Source: Siphonobacter sp. BAB-5405
GTDB lineage: Bacteria; Bacteroidota; Bacteroidia; Cytophagales; Spirosomataceae
Length of the DNA stretch: 64,000 nucleotides
Direction: 5' to 3'
Assembly (NCBI RefSeq): GCF_002872335.1
Contig: NZ_NJAG01000006.1
Coordinates: forward strand, 62,001 to 126,000
Every line of letters begins with the position of its first letter. Position 1 is the first letter of the stretch. The notes under the pieces are model-generated. The model ran no database searches. It was not told where the DNA came from and worked only from the letters and a program-made list of their open reading frames with translations. A program made the translations under genes and the position numbers. Shown piece after piece: positions 16,214 through 25,084 of this stretch.

Positions 16214-16846
16214 CTATTTGCGAATGGTATACGTCTTCGGATGTTGTTTATCCAGTACCAGCAGTAAGCCTTCGCGGGTAAGTTGTTGTAATAGTTTATC
16301 GGCCCGGTATTCCGAGATATTGACGAGTTGGGCAAATTGCTTGGCGGCAATCTGCTCGTTCTTTTTCAGGTGGGCCAGCAGTCGTTTAACATTGTGTTGT
16401 TGTAGTAACTCCGGCGAAATGTCGTGCGTTTCCTGTAACCATTTCTCCATCTGTTTGCTGGCCGGTACGGATTTATCGCGGGCCCGTACGTACACCTGCC
16501 ACTGTCCCTGCGGATCTTTGGCTTGATGAGGCTTATCTTCGCTTTCATCTACGCGGGCAATCAGCACCAGGCGTTCGTCGTGCTGTACCATTTGGTAACG
16601 AACCAGTACGCCCGGCTGGACAAATAAATCAGAAGCAGCTTCCAGTTTTTGTACGACATCTTTCTCCGAATCAACGCCTTTGACCGTGCGATCATCATCG
16701 ATTCCGATTACCAGCCAGCCACCCGAGGTATTGGCAAAAGCGGCCAGGGTTTTAGCGATACGGCCGGGAGCCTCAATCGTGCGTTTGAATTCAAGCGTGG
16801 AGCTTTCAGTTTGACTAAGTAAATCGTTTAGGGTCGGAAATGCCAT
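16214..16846 (-). CDS. AlbA_2 (Schlafen-like) domain protein with C-terminal winged-helix part
   Basis: A 210-residue protein. The N-terminal AlbA_2 domain (about residues 8-120) is recognised by TLEFKRTIEAPGRIAKTLAAF, NTSGGWLVIGIDDD and the strand LVLIARVDESEDKPHQAK; this fold is shared with the divergent AAA-4/Schlafen putative nucleic-acid-binding family. The C-terminal third (VKRLLAHLKKNEQIAAKQF, SEYRADKLLQQLTREGLLL) looks like a small helix-turn-helix. Such proteins are often annotated as ATP-binding or transcriptional regulators and some Schlafen-like proteins work in phage defence, but nothing next to it supports a defence role. Convergent with the DUF4142 gene; 125 bp downstream of xerD and possibly cotranscribed with it. 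Confidence 0.8.
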   Translation of the reverse strand: MAFPTLNDLLSQTESSTLEFKRTIEAPGRIAKTLAAFANTSGGWLVIGIDDDRTVKGVDSEKDVVQKLEAASDLFVQPGVLVRYQMVQHDERLVLIARVDESEDKPHQAKDPQGQWQVYVRARDKSVPASKQMEKWLQETHDISPELLQQHNVKRLLAHLKKNEQIAAKQFAQLVNISEYRADKLLQQLTREGLLLVLDKQHPKTYTIRK

Positions 16847-16971
16847 TCAGAAATTGATAGAGTGGATAAGTGTCGGGGAAAAAGTACGCCCGTTTGCTCT
16901 CGTTTATTTAACAGTTAAGATACGACTTCCGTTCTACATTTTTATACGGGAAAGCCTAAAAAATCGCCGCC

Positions 16972-17877
16972 TCAACGGCCCCGAGGATGATATTCCGTGA
17001 TAACCGTTTTGAGATAATCCCGATCCAGGTGCGTATAGATTTCGGTCGTCGTGATGGATTCATGCCCGAGCATTTCCTGTACTGCCCGCAAGTCGGCTCC
17101 GCCTTCAATCAAGTGCGTAGCAAAACTATGGCGGAAGGTGTGCGGCGAAATATTCTTTTGCAGACCAATTTTAGCCGCCAGGTCTTTGATAATAATAAAA
17201 ACCATGATTCGGGTTAAATACTTACCCCGGCGATTCAGGAATACAATATCCTCCGAACCCTTTTGAATATTCTGGTGACGGCGTATTTCGTCCAGATAAA
17301 TCTGCGTGTACTTGATGGCATCACGACCCACGGGAATCAGGCGGGTTTTGCCTCCCTTACCAAAAACGCGAATGAAGCCAATGTCGAAGTACAATTCACT
17401 GACTTTCAAAGCGATCAATTCCGAAACGCGTAGGCCACACCCGTACAGAATCTCCAGAATGGCCCGGTTTCGGGTACCTTCGGGTGTCGACAGGTCGATG
17501 GCCGCCAGCAGGGCTTCCACTTCGGGGAAACTCAGGGTATCGGGCAGTTTACGACCCAACTTCGGCGACTCAATGAGCGAAGCCGGATCCGTAGGAATGA
17601 CCTGCTCCAGCAATAGAAAACGGAAAAAAGCCTTGAGTCCCGATAACATCCGGGCCTGTGAGGTAGAGGCAATGCCCAGTTCACCCAGGTAATACAGAAA
17701 ATCGAGTAGGTGAGCATCCGTAATGGAACCCGGCGGCAGTTTGTCCTGTCCGGAGAGCGACAGGTACTGCACCAGTTTTTCGGCGTCGTGTAAATAGGCT
17801 TCCACCGAGTTTTCGGACAGCGAACGTTCGAGCGTCAGGTAAGATTTAAAGTTTTTAAGATAGCTTTGCCACTGCAT
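16972..17877 (-). CDS. xerD: Site-specific tyrosine recombinase XerD
   Basis: A 301-residue tyrosine recombinase that resolves chromosome dimers at dif together with a XerC partner. The N-terminal SAM-like core-binding domain (about residues 3-88: YLTLERSLSENSVEAYLHD) is followed by the catalytic domain with Arg (GCGLRVSEL), Lys in GKGGKTR, HTFRH (His-x-x-Arg), GHESITTTEIY with the second His and the nucleophilic Tyr in IYTHLD. I chose the start MQWQSYLKNF, because it fits the XerD length of about 300; the frame is open 44 codons further but that stretch has no homologue-like features and would bring the gene into the region needed for a promoter. It diverges from aroQ. Confidence 0.93.
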   Translation of the reverse strand: MQWQSYLKNFKSYLTLERSLSENSVEAYLHDAEKLVQYLSLSGQDKLPPGSITDAHLLDFLYYLGELGIASTSQARMLSGLKAFFRFLLLEQVIPTDPASLIESPKLGRKLPDTLSFPEVEALLAAIDLSTPEGTRNRAILEILYGCGLRVSELIALKVSELYFDIGFIRVFGKGGKTRLIPVGRDAIKYTQIYLDEIRRHQNIQKGSEDIVFLNRRGKYLTRIMVFIIIKDLAAKIGLQKNISPHTFRHSFATHLIEGGADLRAVQEMLGHESITTTEIYTHLDRDYLKTVITEYHPRGR

Positions 17878-18056
17878 TGCGTACTGATAAATCGGCGGAG
17901 GTTCCGAATGAGAAATCCGCGTATGGATAGTATTTTTCTGAAAGATACACCACTGAAGGACGGTTTCCGTCGCCGTGGGTAAAGAACTTGCGATTCGGGC
18001 GATGACCACCTGTAAACCTAAACGATTCCCGTTACATCCTTAAACTTCATTCTTCC

Positions 18057-18473
18057 TTGAAACGCATCCTGATTCTCAACGGACCTAATCTGAATTTACT
18101 CGGACGTCGCGAGCCCGAAGTATACGGCTCGCAGACTTTTGAAACGTATTTTGAAACGCTTATCGCTCTTTTCCCGGAACTGGATCTGGCGTATTTTCAG
18201 TCCAATCACGAAGGAGCCATTCTGGATAAACTACACGAAGTCGGTTTTTCGTACGACGGCATCGTGCTCAACGCTGGAGCCTACACGCATACCAGTGTAG
18301 CCATTGCTGATGCCATTTCGGGCATTACGACCCCCGTCATTGAAGTGCATATTTCCAACGTCCACGCCCGCGAGGCTTTTCGGCATCACAGTTTTATCAG
18401 TCCGAAAGCGGCTGGTATCATCGTTGGTTTCGGACTCAAAGGCTACGAGCTGGCGTTGCGGTCGTTTCTGTAA
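18057..18473 (+). CDS. aroQ: Type II 3-dehydroquinate dehydratase
   Basis: A 138-residue enzyme of the shikimate pathway that dehydrates 3-dehydroquinate to 3-dehydroshikimate. Signature motifs are complete: NGPNLNLLGRREPEVYG with the catalytic Tyr23, the asparagine loop LNAGAYTHTSVAI and EVHISNVHAREAFRHHS with the catalytic His near residue 100. The gene begins with TTG: translation from it gives the family's standard KRILILNGPNLN start, and no in-frame ATG lies nearby upstream. Type II enzymes are dodecamers of about 145 residues, which matches. It is followed after 31 bp by an aminotransferase gene and then marC, probably one transcript. Confidence 0.93.
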   Translation: MKRILILNGPNLNLLGRREPEVYGSQTFETYFETLIALFPELDLAYFQSNHEGAILDKLHEVGFSYDGIVLNAGAYTHTSVAIADAISGITTPVIEVHISNVHAREAFRHHSFISPKAAGIIVGFGLKGYELALRSFL

Positions 18474-18504
18474 TTGATTCTATTCACTTCAATCGTCGGT
18501 TACC

Positions 18505-19545
18505 ATGATTTCCTTTTATCCCGGTCCTTCCCAAGTCTATCCACAGGTGGCTCAGTACCTACAGGACGCCTTCGATTCCGGCATTCTGAGCGTGAATCAC
18601 CGCAGTGCAGCCGCCATGGAACTGGTCAGAGAGACCTATCGACTCCTGCACGAAAAGCTGGATATTCCTGCGGACTACGCTATTGCGTTCGTATCCTCCG
18701 CCACGGAATGCTGGGAAATCATTGCTCAATCCCTCACGACCCGGCAATCGCTGCACGCGTACAATGGAGCCTTTGGGCAGAAGTGGGCCGAGTACACGCA
18801 GAAGTTAGGTCTGAACGTAGTCCATCAGCCTTTTGGTTTGAATGAAGTACTTTCACTGACGACTGAGGCAGAAACCATTTGTCTGACGCAGAATGAAACG
18901 TCTAACGGTACGCAGGTGACGAACAGCACCCTGCGGAAAATCCGGGAAGCGGTACCGAATGCCCTGTTGGCCGTTGATGCGACGTCATCCATGGCGGGTG
19001 TAGCGTTCGACTGGACTGCGGCCGACGTGTGGTTTGCTTCCGTACAGAAATGCTTCGGGTTGCCAGCGGGCATGGGTTTGCTCGTCTACGGACCCCGGGC
19101 TGTGGAGCGGGCACGGTCAATCAACGAGCGAAATCATTACAACAGCCTCTTGTTTATCGACGAAAATGTGCGGAAATTTCAAACGCATTATACGCCGAAT
19201 GTGCTGAACATCTATCTGCTCAAGCGGGTACTCGAACAGGTGCCACCCATTCAGACGGTAGCGGCTGCCTTGCAGAAACGGGCTCAGCGTCTGGCTACCT
19301 TTTTCGAGAAAGAAACTTCTTGGCAACTGCTCGTCGCCAACGCTGCAGTACGTTCGGACACCGTCCTGGCGATTACGGGAACGATTCCGCAGATTGAACA
19401 GATCAAGCAGACCGCCAAAACCCGACAGATTACCCTGGGAAACGGCTACGGCGACTGGAAAGAAACGACCTTCCGTATTGCCAATTTCCCGGCCATCAGC
19501 GATGCTGATTTTACGACCCTACGGGCCTTTCTAACCGAAGCGTAG
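18505..19545 (+). CDS. Class V PLP-dependent aminotransferase
   Basis: A 346-residue fold-type I aminotransferase related to phosphoserine aminotransferase and alanine-glyoxylate aminotransferase. FYPGPSQVYP resembles the SerC-type N-terminus; SVNHRS and SSATECWEIIAQ fit the PLP-phosphate site; AVDATSSMAGVAFDW contains the Asp that contacts the pyridine ring; SVQKCFGLPAGMG contains the Schiff-base Lys in the SerC-like QK context. The likely role is phosphoserine or related amino-acid transamination in serine metabolism, but the sequence differs from canonical SerC enough that I leave the symbol empty. It sits between aroQ (31 bp) and marC (31 bp). Confidence 0.85.
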   Translation: MISFYPGPSQVYPQVAQYLQDAFDSGILSVNHRSAAAMELVRETYRLLHEKLDIPADYAIAFVSSATECWEIIAQSLTTRQSLHAYNGAFGQKWAEYTQKLGLNVVHQPFGLNEVLSLTTEAETICLTQNETSNGTQVTNSTLRKIREAVPNALLAVDATSSMAGVAFDWTAADVWFASVQKCFGLPAGMGLLVYGPRAVERARSINERNHYNSLLFIDENVRKFQTHYTPNVLNIYLLKRVLEQVPPIQTVAAALQKRAQRLATFFEKETSWQLLVANAAVRSDTVLAITGTIPQIEQIKQTAKTRQITLGNGYGDWKETTFRIANFPAISDADFTTLRAFLTEA

Positions 19546-19576
19546 TACCGATTCTAACACCGAAACCATCTGATGT

Positions 19577-20149
19577 ATGCATTTCAACTTTAAGGAAGTT
19601 TTATCAGTAACCTTAGTCTTATTTTCGGTCATCGACATTCTGGGAGCCATTCCCATTATTCTGGATATACGGAAGAAAATTGGCGACATTCACGCGGCTA
19701 CTACAACCCTGGTTTCGGGCGGAATTATGATTGCCTTTCTATACATCGGAAAATCCATTCTGAATCTTTTTGGCGTGGATGTGCAGTCCTTTGCCGTCGC
19801 GGGTGCCCTGATCATTTTTCTGATCGGTCTGGAAATGACCTTGGGACGAAGCATTTTTAAAAGTACGGATGTTCAGCCCCGAGCGGCATCCATTGTGCCA
19901 TTGGCCTTTCCCATCATTGCCGGAGCAGGTACCATGACCACCATTCTTTCGCTCAAAGCCCAGTACGCCGAGATCAATATTTTGGTGGGGATTTTTGTCA
20001 ACCTTGGGCTGATTTTCCTGGTACTGAAATCTTCTACCTGGATTGAAAAGAAGATTGGGGCCACGGGTACCGGCATCCTGGAGAAAATATTCGGGGTTAT
20101 TCTGCTAGCGATCGCCATTAAACTATTCCGGACGAATTTGGGCGTTTAA
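19577..20149 (+). CDS. MarC family integral membrane protein
   Basis: A 190-residue protein with six predicted membrane helices. Recognisable MarC features are VLFSVIDILGAIPII in the first helix, the intramembrane DxxG-type context, FAVAGALIIFLIGLEM, and the loop PLAFPIIAGAGTMTTIL. Once thought to be a multiple-antibiotic-resistance protein, the family has no established function; transport is assumed from topology. It begins with MHFNFKEVLSVT at an ATG and closes the aroQ-aminotransferase-marC run, followed by a strong terminator. Confidence 0.9.
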   Translation: MHFNFKEVLSVTLVLFSVIDILGAIPIILDIRKKIGDIHAATTTLVSGGIMIAFLYIGKSILNLFGVDVQSFAVAGALIIFLIGLEMTLGRSIFKSTDVQPRAASIVPLAFPIIAGAGTMTTILSLKAQYAEINILVGIFVNLGLIFLVLKSSTWIEKKIGATGTGILEKIFGVILLAIAIKLFRTNLGV

Positions 20150-20166
20150 GCAAATTTTAAAACAAG

Positions 20167-20201
20167 AAAAGGCGGTGGAATTTTATTCCACCGCCTTTTT
20201 T
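20167..20201. terminator. Terminator between marC and the barrel protein gene
   Basis: AAAAGGCGGTGGAA / TTCCACCGCCTTTT, 14-bp perfect stem with loop TTTTA and a T run, 17 bp after marC and 20 bp before the stop codon of the convergent gene, so it can serve both. Confidence 0.9.
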
Positions 20202-20220
20202 ATATCCTTCCCCGACAACC

Positions 20221-21435
20221 TTATCGTCCGGGGAAATACCGTAAGGAAAGGGAAGCGTTACTGATCTGGTACGAAGGATCAATCGTAAAGGCATAAATCG
20301 TGCTCTTTGAAACCGTATTCCCCGTAGTTACTTCCTGCTGCGTAGCCGTAAAGCCGTTCAGATCCAGAATCCCAACCAAAGCAGCCAGGGCCCAGCGTTG
20401 CGTAAGCTGATACTGAATGCCGGGGCGGAAGGTGGGTTTGGCGTAATAAGTCGTCTGCGTGTTGGATTGTACGGAGTTGAGTTCGGTCTTCATCTGAACG
20501 TATCCCAGGGCTATCCCACCATCCAGCAATACCGTCCACTTGCCCGCTACGGGCCAGTATTGTTCCGCGTAGGGGCGTACACTGGCTCCCCAGTTGGTAT
20601 AGTCCGCATTCCCCTGATCGACACCTGTACCGTAGGAACCGCTCACGCTAATTCCCAGTAATCGGCGGGGCGTTACAAATTTTCCGGCCGCAAATCCGAT
20701 TCCAAGGTTGGTGGTATTTGAACGAGCCGATACCTGCTGAACTGAAAGATCACCCGCCAGATACGTTTGCCCTACTTCGTACAAAGACTGTTGCGGAGCG
20801 GGCTCAAAGGGCGAGGAGGTCTCCCCGAAATAGTGAGCCAGCCCAATTCGGAAGGTATTGAATCCGAGCGATCCATTGACTTTCACATCGGTATACACTT
20901 TTTCACCCCGGGCCGATGCGTGTGATACGCCTATGTTGGCCAGACTGGCGGTTGCTTCCCAGGCCCAGTTTTTCTTGTAGAAATAAGTTAGGCCCAGATC
21001 CAGCGAAGCTCCGATTGAAAAAGTGTTTTGCGTCGTTTCACCGTCGTTGAACGTAGGTGAATACAAACCTCCGGCCTTTCCCTGAGCGAAGAGCCGGACG
21101 CGTTCGGAAGGAACAATGTAACGACGGTATACGTAGTGAGCAGATAGGGAAGGCGTCGTTTCGGCGTAATCAATCTGATTGATGCGTTCGTGCGTGGCCC
21201 CTAGACCAATGCTCCAGCCCTGAGCGATGTTGTCACGGGTGAATTTCCCGCGGGTCATCTGCAGGTTAAGGCCGTACGTCTGGCGTTTGGTTTCGGGCGT
21301 TAAGCTGGAGGATGTATTATCGAATCGCAAATTCAAATCGCCCGTAAAACTCATAAAGCGGTTGCCCTGGGTGGTTTGTGCAAATAGCGAAACGGAGCAT
21401 AAACAGAAGAAGATTACCGTAAGAAGTTGTTTCAT
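20221..21435 (-). CDS. Putative outer-membrane beta-barrel protein, paralogue 1
   Basis: A 404-residue secreted protein with a signal peptide ending LFAQ (SPase I after FAQ). The rest is rich in alternating hydrophobic/polar strands with aromatic girdles, for example AHYVYRRYIVPSERVRLFAQG, LTYFYKKNWAWEATASL and the terminal strand ASLSLRYFPGR, which has the C-terminal aromatic pattern of outer-membrane proteins. I do not recognise a named family. It is a clear paralogue of the next gene upstream (shared blocks: HGWSI/QGWSI, LTYFYK, terminal RYFPGR). About 14-16 strands could be fitted by eye, which is an estimate. A terminator lies between the two paralogues, so each is probably expressed on its own. 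Confidence 0.75.
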   Translation of the reverse strand: MKQLLTVIFFCLCSVSLFAQTTQGNRFMSFTGDLNLRFDNTSSSLTPETKRQTYGLNLQMTRGKFTRDNIAQGWSIGLGATHERINQIDYAETTPSLSAHYVYRRYIVPSERVRLFAQGKAGGLYSPTFNDGETTQNTFSIGASLDLGLTYFYKKNWAWEATASLANIGVSHASARGEKVYTDVKVNGSLGFNTFRIGLAHYFGETSSPFEPAPQQSLYEVGQTYLAGDLSVQQVSARSNTTNLGIGFAAGKFVTPRRLLGISVSGSYGTGVDQGNADYTNWGASVRPYAEQYWPVAGKWTVLLDGGIALGYVQMKTELNSVQSNTQTTYYAKPTFRPGIQYQLTQRWALAALVGILDLNGFTATQQEVTTGNTVSKSTIYAFTIDPSYQISNASLSLRYFPGR

Positions 21436-21535
21436 AGATAGTTATCGAGTGATACGCTCGGAAGACAGCAAAAATCGTGAGCCGGCTCTTGTCAAAAGTA
21501 GAGGTTTATCGCTAGAAAAGACCTAGAAAGCCAAA

Positions 21536-21562
21536 AGACCCGCTCTAGGCTAGAACGGGTCT
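21536..21562 (-). terminator. Terminator of barrel paralogue 2
   Basis: AGACCCG and CGGGTCT arms with an inner TCTA/TAGA pairing around GGC; on the minus strand it is followed by TTTTGG. It lies 33 bp after the paralogue 2 stop. Confidence 0.7.
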
Positions 21563-21594
21563 GGTAGGGAGAAAGTTATAATTTTCTTACGTTA

Positions 21595-22839
21595 CTATCG
21601 ACCTGGAAAATAACGGAACGAAATACCTGAGTTGCCGATGGTATAGGCAGGCGAAAAACTAAGACCCGTTTGAAAACGATTGACGGGTTCATTGCTGTAA
21701 TCTTTCTGTTTATCCAAAGTCAAGTTGGCAGAGGCTATACTCAATGTACCAATATGAGCCGTAACGGCCCATCGATCCGTGAGTTGATATTGAATGGCAG
21801 GTCTGATCGATGGGTTAATGTCTAAGGAGTGTTCCGTAGTATTTTGCTCCAGATGTTTAGTCCGATTCATTGTGTAAAAACCCGTTAAATATACACTGCC
21901 AATTAAAGATAATTTTTTGCCTAACGGAAGGTAATGTTCCCGGAAAATAAACGCAGTAGCTCCGCCAAATTTCATAGAAGATGGAGGATATAACTCTGAT
22001 TTAGCGTTTAGATTGGAGAAAATAGCGGATAAACCAAATCCTCTCGCTTGTTTGTCTGAAACAAACCGGGCCGTCGAAAAACCAATGTTTATGGATTGAC
22101 TATTCGAAGAGTTAATTGCGGAGGGCTTAATGAAATTAAAATTGGAACTAAGGCGACCTTCCCAATAGCGTTGGCCTGCCGTGTAGGGCGTATTCTGGTC
22201 TGTTTCAAAGATTGTAGATTTGGAATTGCCACTGCGGATATAGCGGGTAATCCCCAGGGTAAAAAGCTGAGCAGACAAAGAAGATTCCAGCGAAACGGCG
22301 GTAGAGTGAGATTCAGGTTTGCTGCGTAGGTGACTCACCGAAAGTGTTCCCAGGTTTGCTTTGGCTTCCAGAGTCCAGTCATTTTTGTAGAAATAAGTGA
22401 GTCCGGCATTCAACGCTGCAAAAGCTGTGTAGGATTGCAGAAACGGGTTTTTGTAGTAATTGCCCGAGGATAATCCCAACTGGCTTTGTACGCCAACCGT
22501 ACCTTCCGCAAACGCGTAAATTCCAGAAGTAATTGGAACATAACGGCGATTAAAGTAATTGATTTTCAATTGTGGTAGCCAACTCATTACTTCCGAATTA
22601 ATCCCAAATCCTGGTGTAATACTCCAACCATGAGCCACATTTTCCCGAATAAATTTACCATACATTAATTCAAGCGAAATGTCGGAAGTATGATGGGTAG
22701 TTGAAGGATTTTTTAAAAATACATTCTGTGTAGTAAGCGTTGGTCGTATTCCCCGGAGTTTGGTTCCGGCAGGGAGCTGAGCAGAAGCTGGTGTTAGATG
22801 AATACAGAAAAGAGATAGGAGTAAAAGATAAAACTTCAT
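21595..22839 (-). CDS. Putative outer-membrane beta-barrel protein, paralogue 2
   Basis: A 414-residue secreted protein with signal peptide ending TPASAQ. It aligns by eye along its whole length with the protein encoded just downstream: RENVAHGWSITPGFG against RDNIAQGWSIGLGATH, RRYVPITSGIYAFAEG against RRYIVPSERVRLFAQG, LTYFYKNDWTLEAKANLG against LTYFYKKNWAWEATASLA, and both end RYFPGR. Fewer residues are conserved in the middle, so the duplication is not recent. Predicted location is the outer membrane; function unknown. The 355 bp upstream of its start hold no other gene, so the promoter and that of argS must both lie there. Confidence 0.75.
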   Translation of the reverse strand: MKFYLLLLSLFCIHLTPASAQLPAGTKLRGIRPTLTTQNVFLKNPSTTHHTSDISLELMYGKFIRENVAHGWSITPGFGINSEVMSWLPQLKINYFNRRYVPITSGIYAFAEGTVGVQSQLGLSSGNYYKNPFLQSYTAFAALNAGLTYFYKNDWTLEAKANLGTLSVSHLRSKPESHSTAVSLESSLSAQLFTLGITRYIRSGNSKSTIFETDQNTPYTAGQRYWEGRLSSNFNFIKPSAINSSNSQSINIGFSTARFVSDKQARGFGLSAIFSNLNAKSELYPPSSMKFGGATAFIFREHYLPLGKKLSLIGSVYLTGFYTMNRTKHLEQNTTEHSLDINPSIRPAIQYQLTDRWAVTAHIGTLSIASANLTLDKQKDYSNEPVNRFQTGLSFSPAYTIGNSGISFRYFPGR

Positions 22840-23194
22840 AAGCGTAGATTGATATGATTTCCGTGAAGGTATAAACAGTTCTTAACTGAGGAATGTAATT
22901 AACACTATTTAACAGTTTATAACGTTCATGGATAAAGCTAAAGGGGATGCTTATTTCTCCTCAATAAAACTTATTAATTGATTCTTGATCAGGTATTAAT
23001 CTTTGAAAAAAACGACGAAACAAAAGATTTGAGAAGCTGCAAAATCTTAGCTAATAAAAACCAGAACGTCAGCGGGTAAGGGGGGATTTATGGTTAGTTG
23101 AGCGGGAGGGGAAGGCATGAATCCTGTACTTTGTCAACCTTGGGATTAGCTCGGTGCCGCAATTCGTATAATTTTGCAGGGTTTTTGACTGACT
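22840..23194. other. Intergenic region between divergent barrel gene and argS
   Basis: 355 bp without a gene. The left part is AT-rich (TTAACACTATTTAACAGTTTATAAC), with runs that could bind a regulator; the right part holds the argS -7 box. I see no RNA gene or repeat in it. Confidence 0.5.
23169..23176 (+). promoter_or_regulatory. -7 box of argS
   Basis: TAATTTTG, a perfect -7 element, 18 bp before the argS ATG. A TTG lies 26 bp upstream, longer than the usual spacing, so the -33 part is uncertain. Confidence 0.55.
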
Positions 23195-24976
23195 ATGAAT
23201 CTCACCGAACAAATACAGGCCAGTCTGGCCGCGGCTCTCCGGCAGGAGTTTGACCTGGAGGTGGCTCCTTCGGAATTACAGCTGCAACCGACCAAAAAAG
23301 AATTTGAAGGCTTCTATACCTTCGTTTGCTTTCCTTACGCGAAGCAGCTGAAAAAAAGTCCCGTTGAAATCGGTACCAAACTGGGCGAGTACGTGCTGGC
23401 TCAGGGCGGAGTGGTTTCTGCCTTCAACGTTGTACAGGGTTTTCTGAACCTGAGCATTGCCGATCAGGTATGGCTGGAACTCTTCGGAACGATCCACGCG
23501 AATGAGCACTACGGCCAGCTACCCGCGAAGGGCGAAAAGGTAATGGTAGAATATTCGTCACCCAATACGAATAAACCCCTGCACCTGGGGCACCTGCGGA
23601 ATAATTTTCTGGGCTACTCTATCGCTGAAATCTTGAAAATGAGCGGCTATGAGGTGATGAAAACCAACGTGGTAAACAACCGGGGTATTCACATCTGTAA
23701 GTCCATGCTGGCGTACCAGTTATTTGGTCACGGCGAGACACCCGCTACCAGCGACATCAAAGGCGATCATTTGGTTGGTAAATACTACGTGGCTTTCGAT
23801 AAGGCTTACAAAGCTCAGATCGAAGAACTCGTAGCCGGTGGCATGGAAAAGGAAAAGGCCGAGAAGGAAGCCCCCTTGCTGAAGCAGGCCGAAGCCATGT
23901 TGCTGAAGTGGGAAGAAGGCGATCCGGCTACGATCGGCTTGTGGGAAATGATGAACAGCTGGGTATACGCCGGTTTTGACGAAACGTACCAGAAAATGGG
24001 CGTGAATTTCGACAAGATTTACTACGAATCGGATACGTACCTGCTAGGGAAAGACATCATCGAGGAAGGGCTGGAAAAAGGAGTATTCTACCGCCGTCCG
24101 GATAACTCGGTATGGATTGATCTGACGGCCGATGGATTGGATGAAAAGCTGGTGCTGCGTTCGAACGGTACTTCAGTATACATTACCCAGGACTTGGGAT
24201 TGGCTGATTTAAAGGCCAAGGATTTTCCGATGCAGAAATCCGTATACGTGGTTGGTAACGAGCAGGATTACCACTTCAAAGTACTGTTCCTGATCATGCA
24301 GAAACTGGGACGACCCTACGCGGCCGGACTCTACCACCTGAGCTACGGCATGGTGGATCTGCCGAGTGGAAAAATGAAGTCCCGCGAGGGTACGGTAGTG
24401 GATGCCGACGATTTGATGAAGGAAATGAAGGAAACCGCCGAAGCCATGACGAAAGAACTGGGCAAAATCGACGGTTTTACGGAAGAAGAAGCCCAGTCGC
24501 TGTACCATACACTGGCGATGGGAGCCCTGAAATATTTCCTGTTGAAAGTTGATCCGAAAAAACGGATGCTGTTTAATCCGCAGGAAAGTGTAGATTTTCA
24601 GGGAAATACGGGTCCGTACATTCAGTACAACCACGCCCGGATCTGCTCGATCTTACGCAAGGCCGATCAATTGCAACTGACGCCTACCGCACCACAGAGC
24701 ATTGACCTGCAATCGAGTGAACGTGATCTGATCTTTACGCTGAGTCAGTTCCCGCAACGGGTGGACGATGCGGCCAGTCTGTACAGTCCGGCTCTGATTG
24801 CCCAGTATGTGTACGATCTGGCCAAAACGTACAGCCAGTTCTTTAGTGAAGTACCCATTTTTGCGGAAGAAAATCTGGAGAAGAAACAATTCCGGGTGGC
24901 TTTATCGAAGTCCGTCGCAGAAGTGATTCGGAAGTCTATGAACCTGCTGGGCGTCACGGTACCGGAGCGGATGTAA
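23195..24976 (+). CDS. argS: Arginyl-tRNA synthetase
   Basis: A 593-residue class I aminoacyl-tRNA synthetase charging tRNA-Arg. The N-terminal Arg-tRNA synthetase domain (about residues 1-90) is followed by the catalytic Rossmann fold with the HIGH-type motif HLGHLRNN (preceded by SSPNTNKPLHLG) and the KMSKS equivalent KMKSREGTVVDADD. The C-terminal DALR anticodon-binding domain begins near the motif GPYIQYNHAR and ends in GVTVPERM, the canonical terminus. An additional helical insertion with many Glu/Lys (EELVAGGMEKEKAEKEAP) fits the Bacteroidota form. Monocistronic with a strong terminator. Confidence 0.97.
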   Translation: MNLTEQIQASLAAALRQEFDLEVAPSELQLQPTKKEFEGFYTFVCFPYAKQLKKSPVEIGTKLGEYVLAQGGVVSAFNVVQGFLNLSIADQVWLELFGTIHANEHYGQLPAKGEKVMVEYSSPNTNKPLHLGHLRNNFLGYSIAEILKMSGYEVMKTNVVNNRGIHICKSMLAYQLFGHGETPATSDIKGDHLVGKYYVAFDKAYKAQIEELVAGGMEKEKAEKEAPLLKQAEAMLLKWEEGDPATIGLWEMMNSWVYAGFDETYQKMGVNFDKIYYESDTYLLGKDIIEEGLEKGVFYRRPDNSVWIDLTADGLDEKLVLRSNGTSVYITQDLGLADLKAKDFPMQKSVYVVGNEQDYHFKVLFLIMQKLGRPYAAGLYHLSYGMVDLPSGKMKSREGTVVDADDLMKEMKETAEAMTKELGKIDGFTEEEAQSLYHTLAMGALKYFLLKVDPKKRMLFNPQESVDFQGNTGPYIQYNHARICSILRKADQLQLTPTAPQSIDLQSSERDLIFTLSQFPQRVDDAASLYSPALIAQYVYDLAKTYSQFFSEVPIFAEENLEKKQFRVALSKSVAEVIRKSMNLLGVTVPERM

Positions 24977-25020
24977 GTAGGAGCGTCACAACAGCCGTTG
25001 CAACAACGGATGTTTTCGTG

Positions 25021-25058
25021 AACCGGCCGAAAGTCTCAAGACTTTCGGCCGGTTTTTT
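25021..25058 (+). terminator. argS terminator
   Basis: AACCGGCCGAAAGTCT / AGACTTTCGGCCGGTT, 16-bp perfect stem with a 2-nt centre, followed by TTTT, 44 bp after the stop. Confidence 0.9.
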
Positions 25059-25084
25059 ATTTGTACTAATTCAGAAAAAAGCTT

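Noticed and set aside
16214-16846. Schlafen/AlbA_2 protein as part of a defence island
   Set aside because: Neighbours are xerD and a DUF4142 lipoprotein; no toxin, nuclease or restriction genes are close.
16972-17877. XerD-like gene as an integrase of a mobile element
   Set aside because: Sequence and length fit the housekeeping XerD and no attachment-site repeats or cargo genes are present.
17878-18009. 44-codon N-terminal extension of XerD
   Set aside because: Exceeds the normal XerD length, lacks homologue-like sequence and would leave too little room for promoters between xerD and aroQ.
18474-18845. 123-codon ORF overlapping the class V aminotransferase
   Set aside because: Lies in another frame of a conserved gene and looks random.
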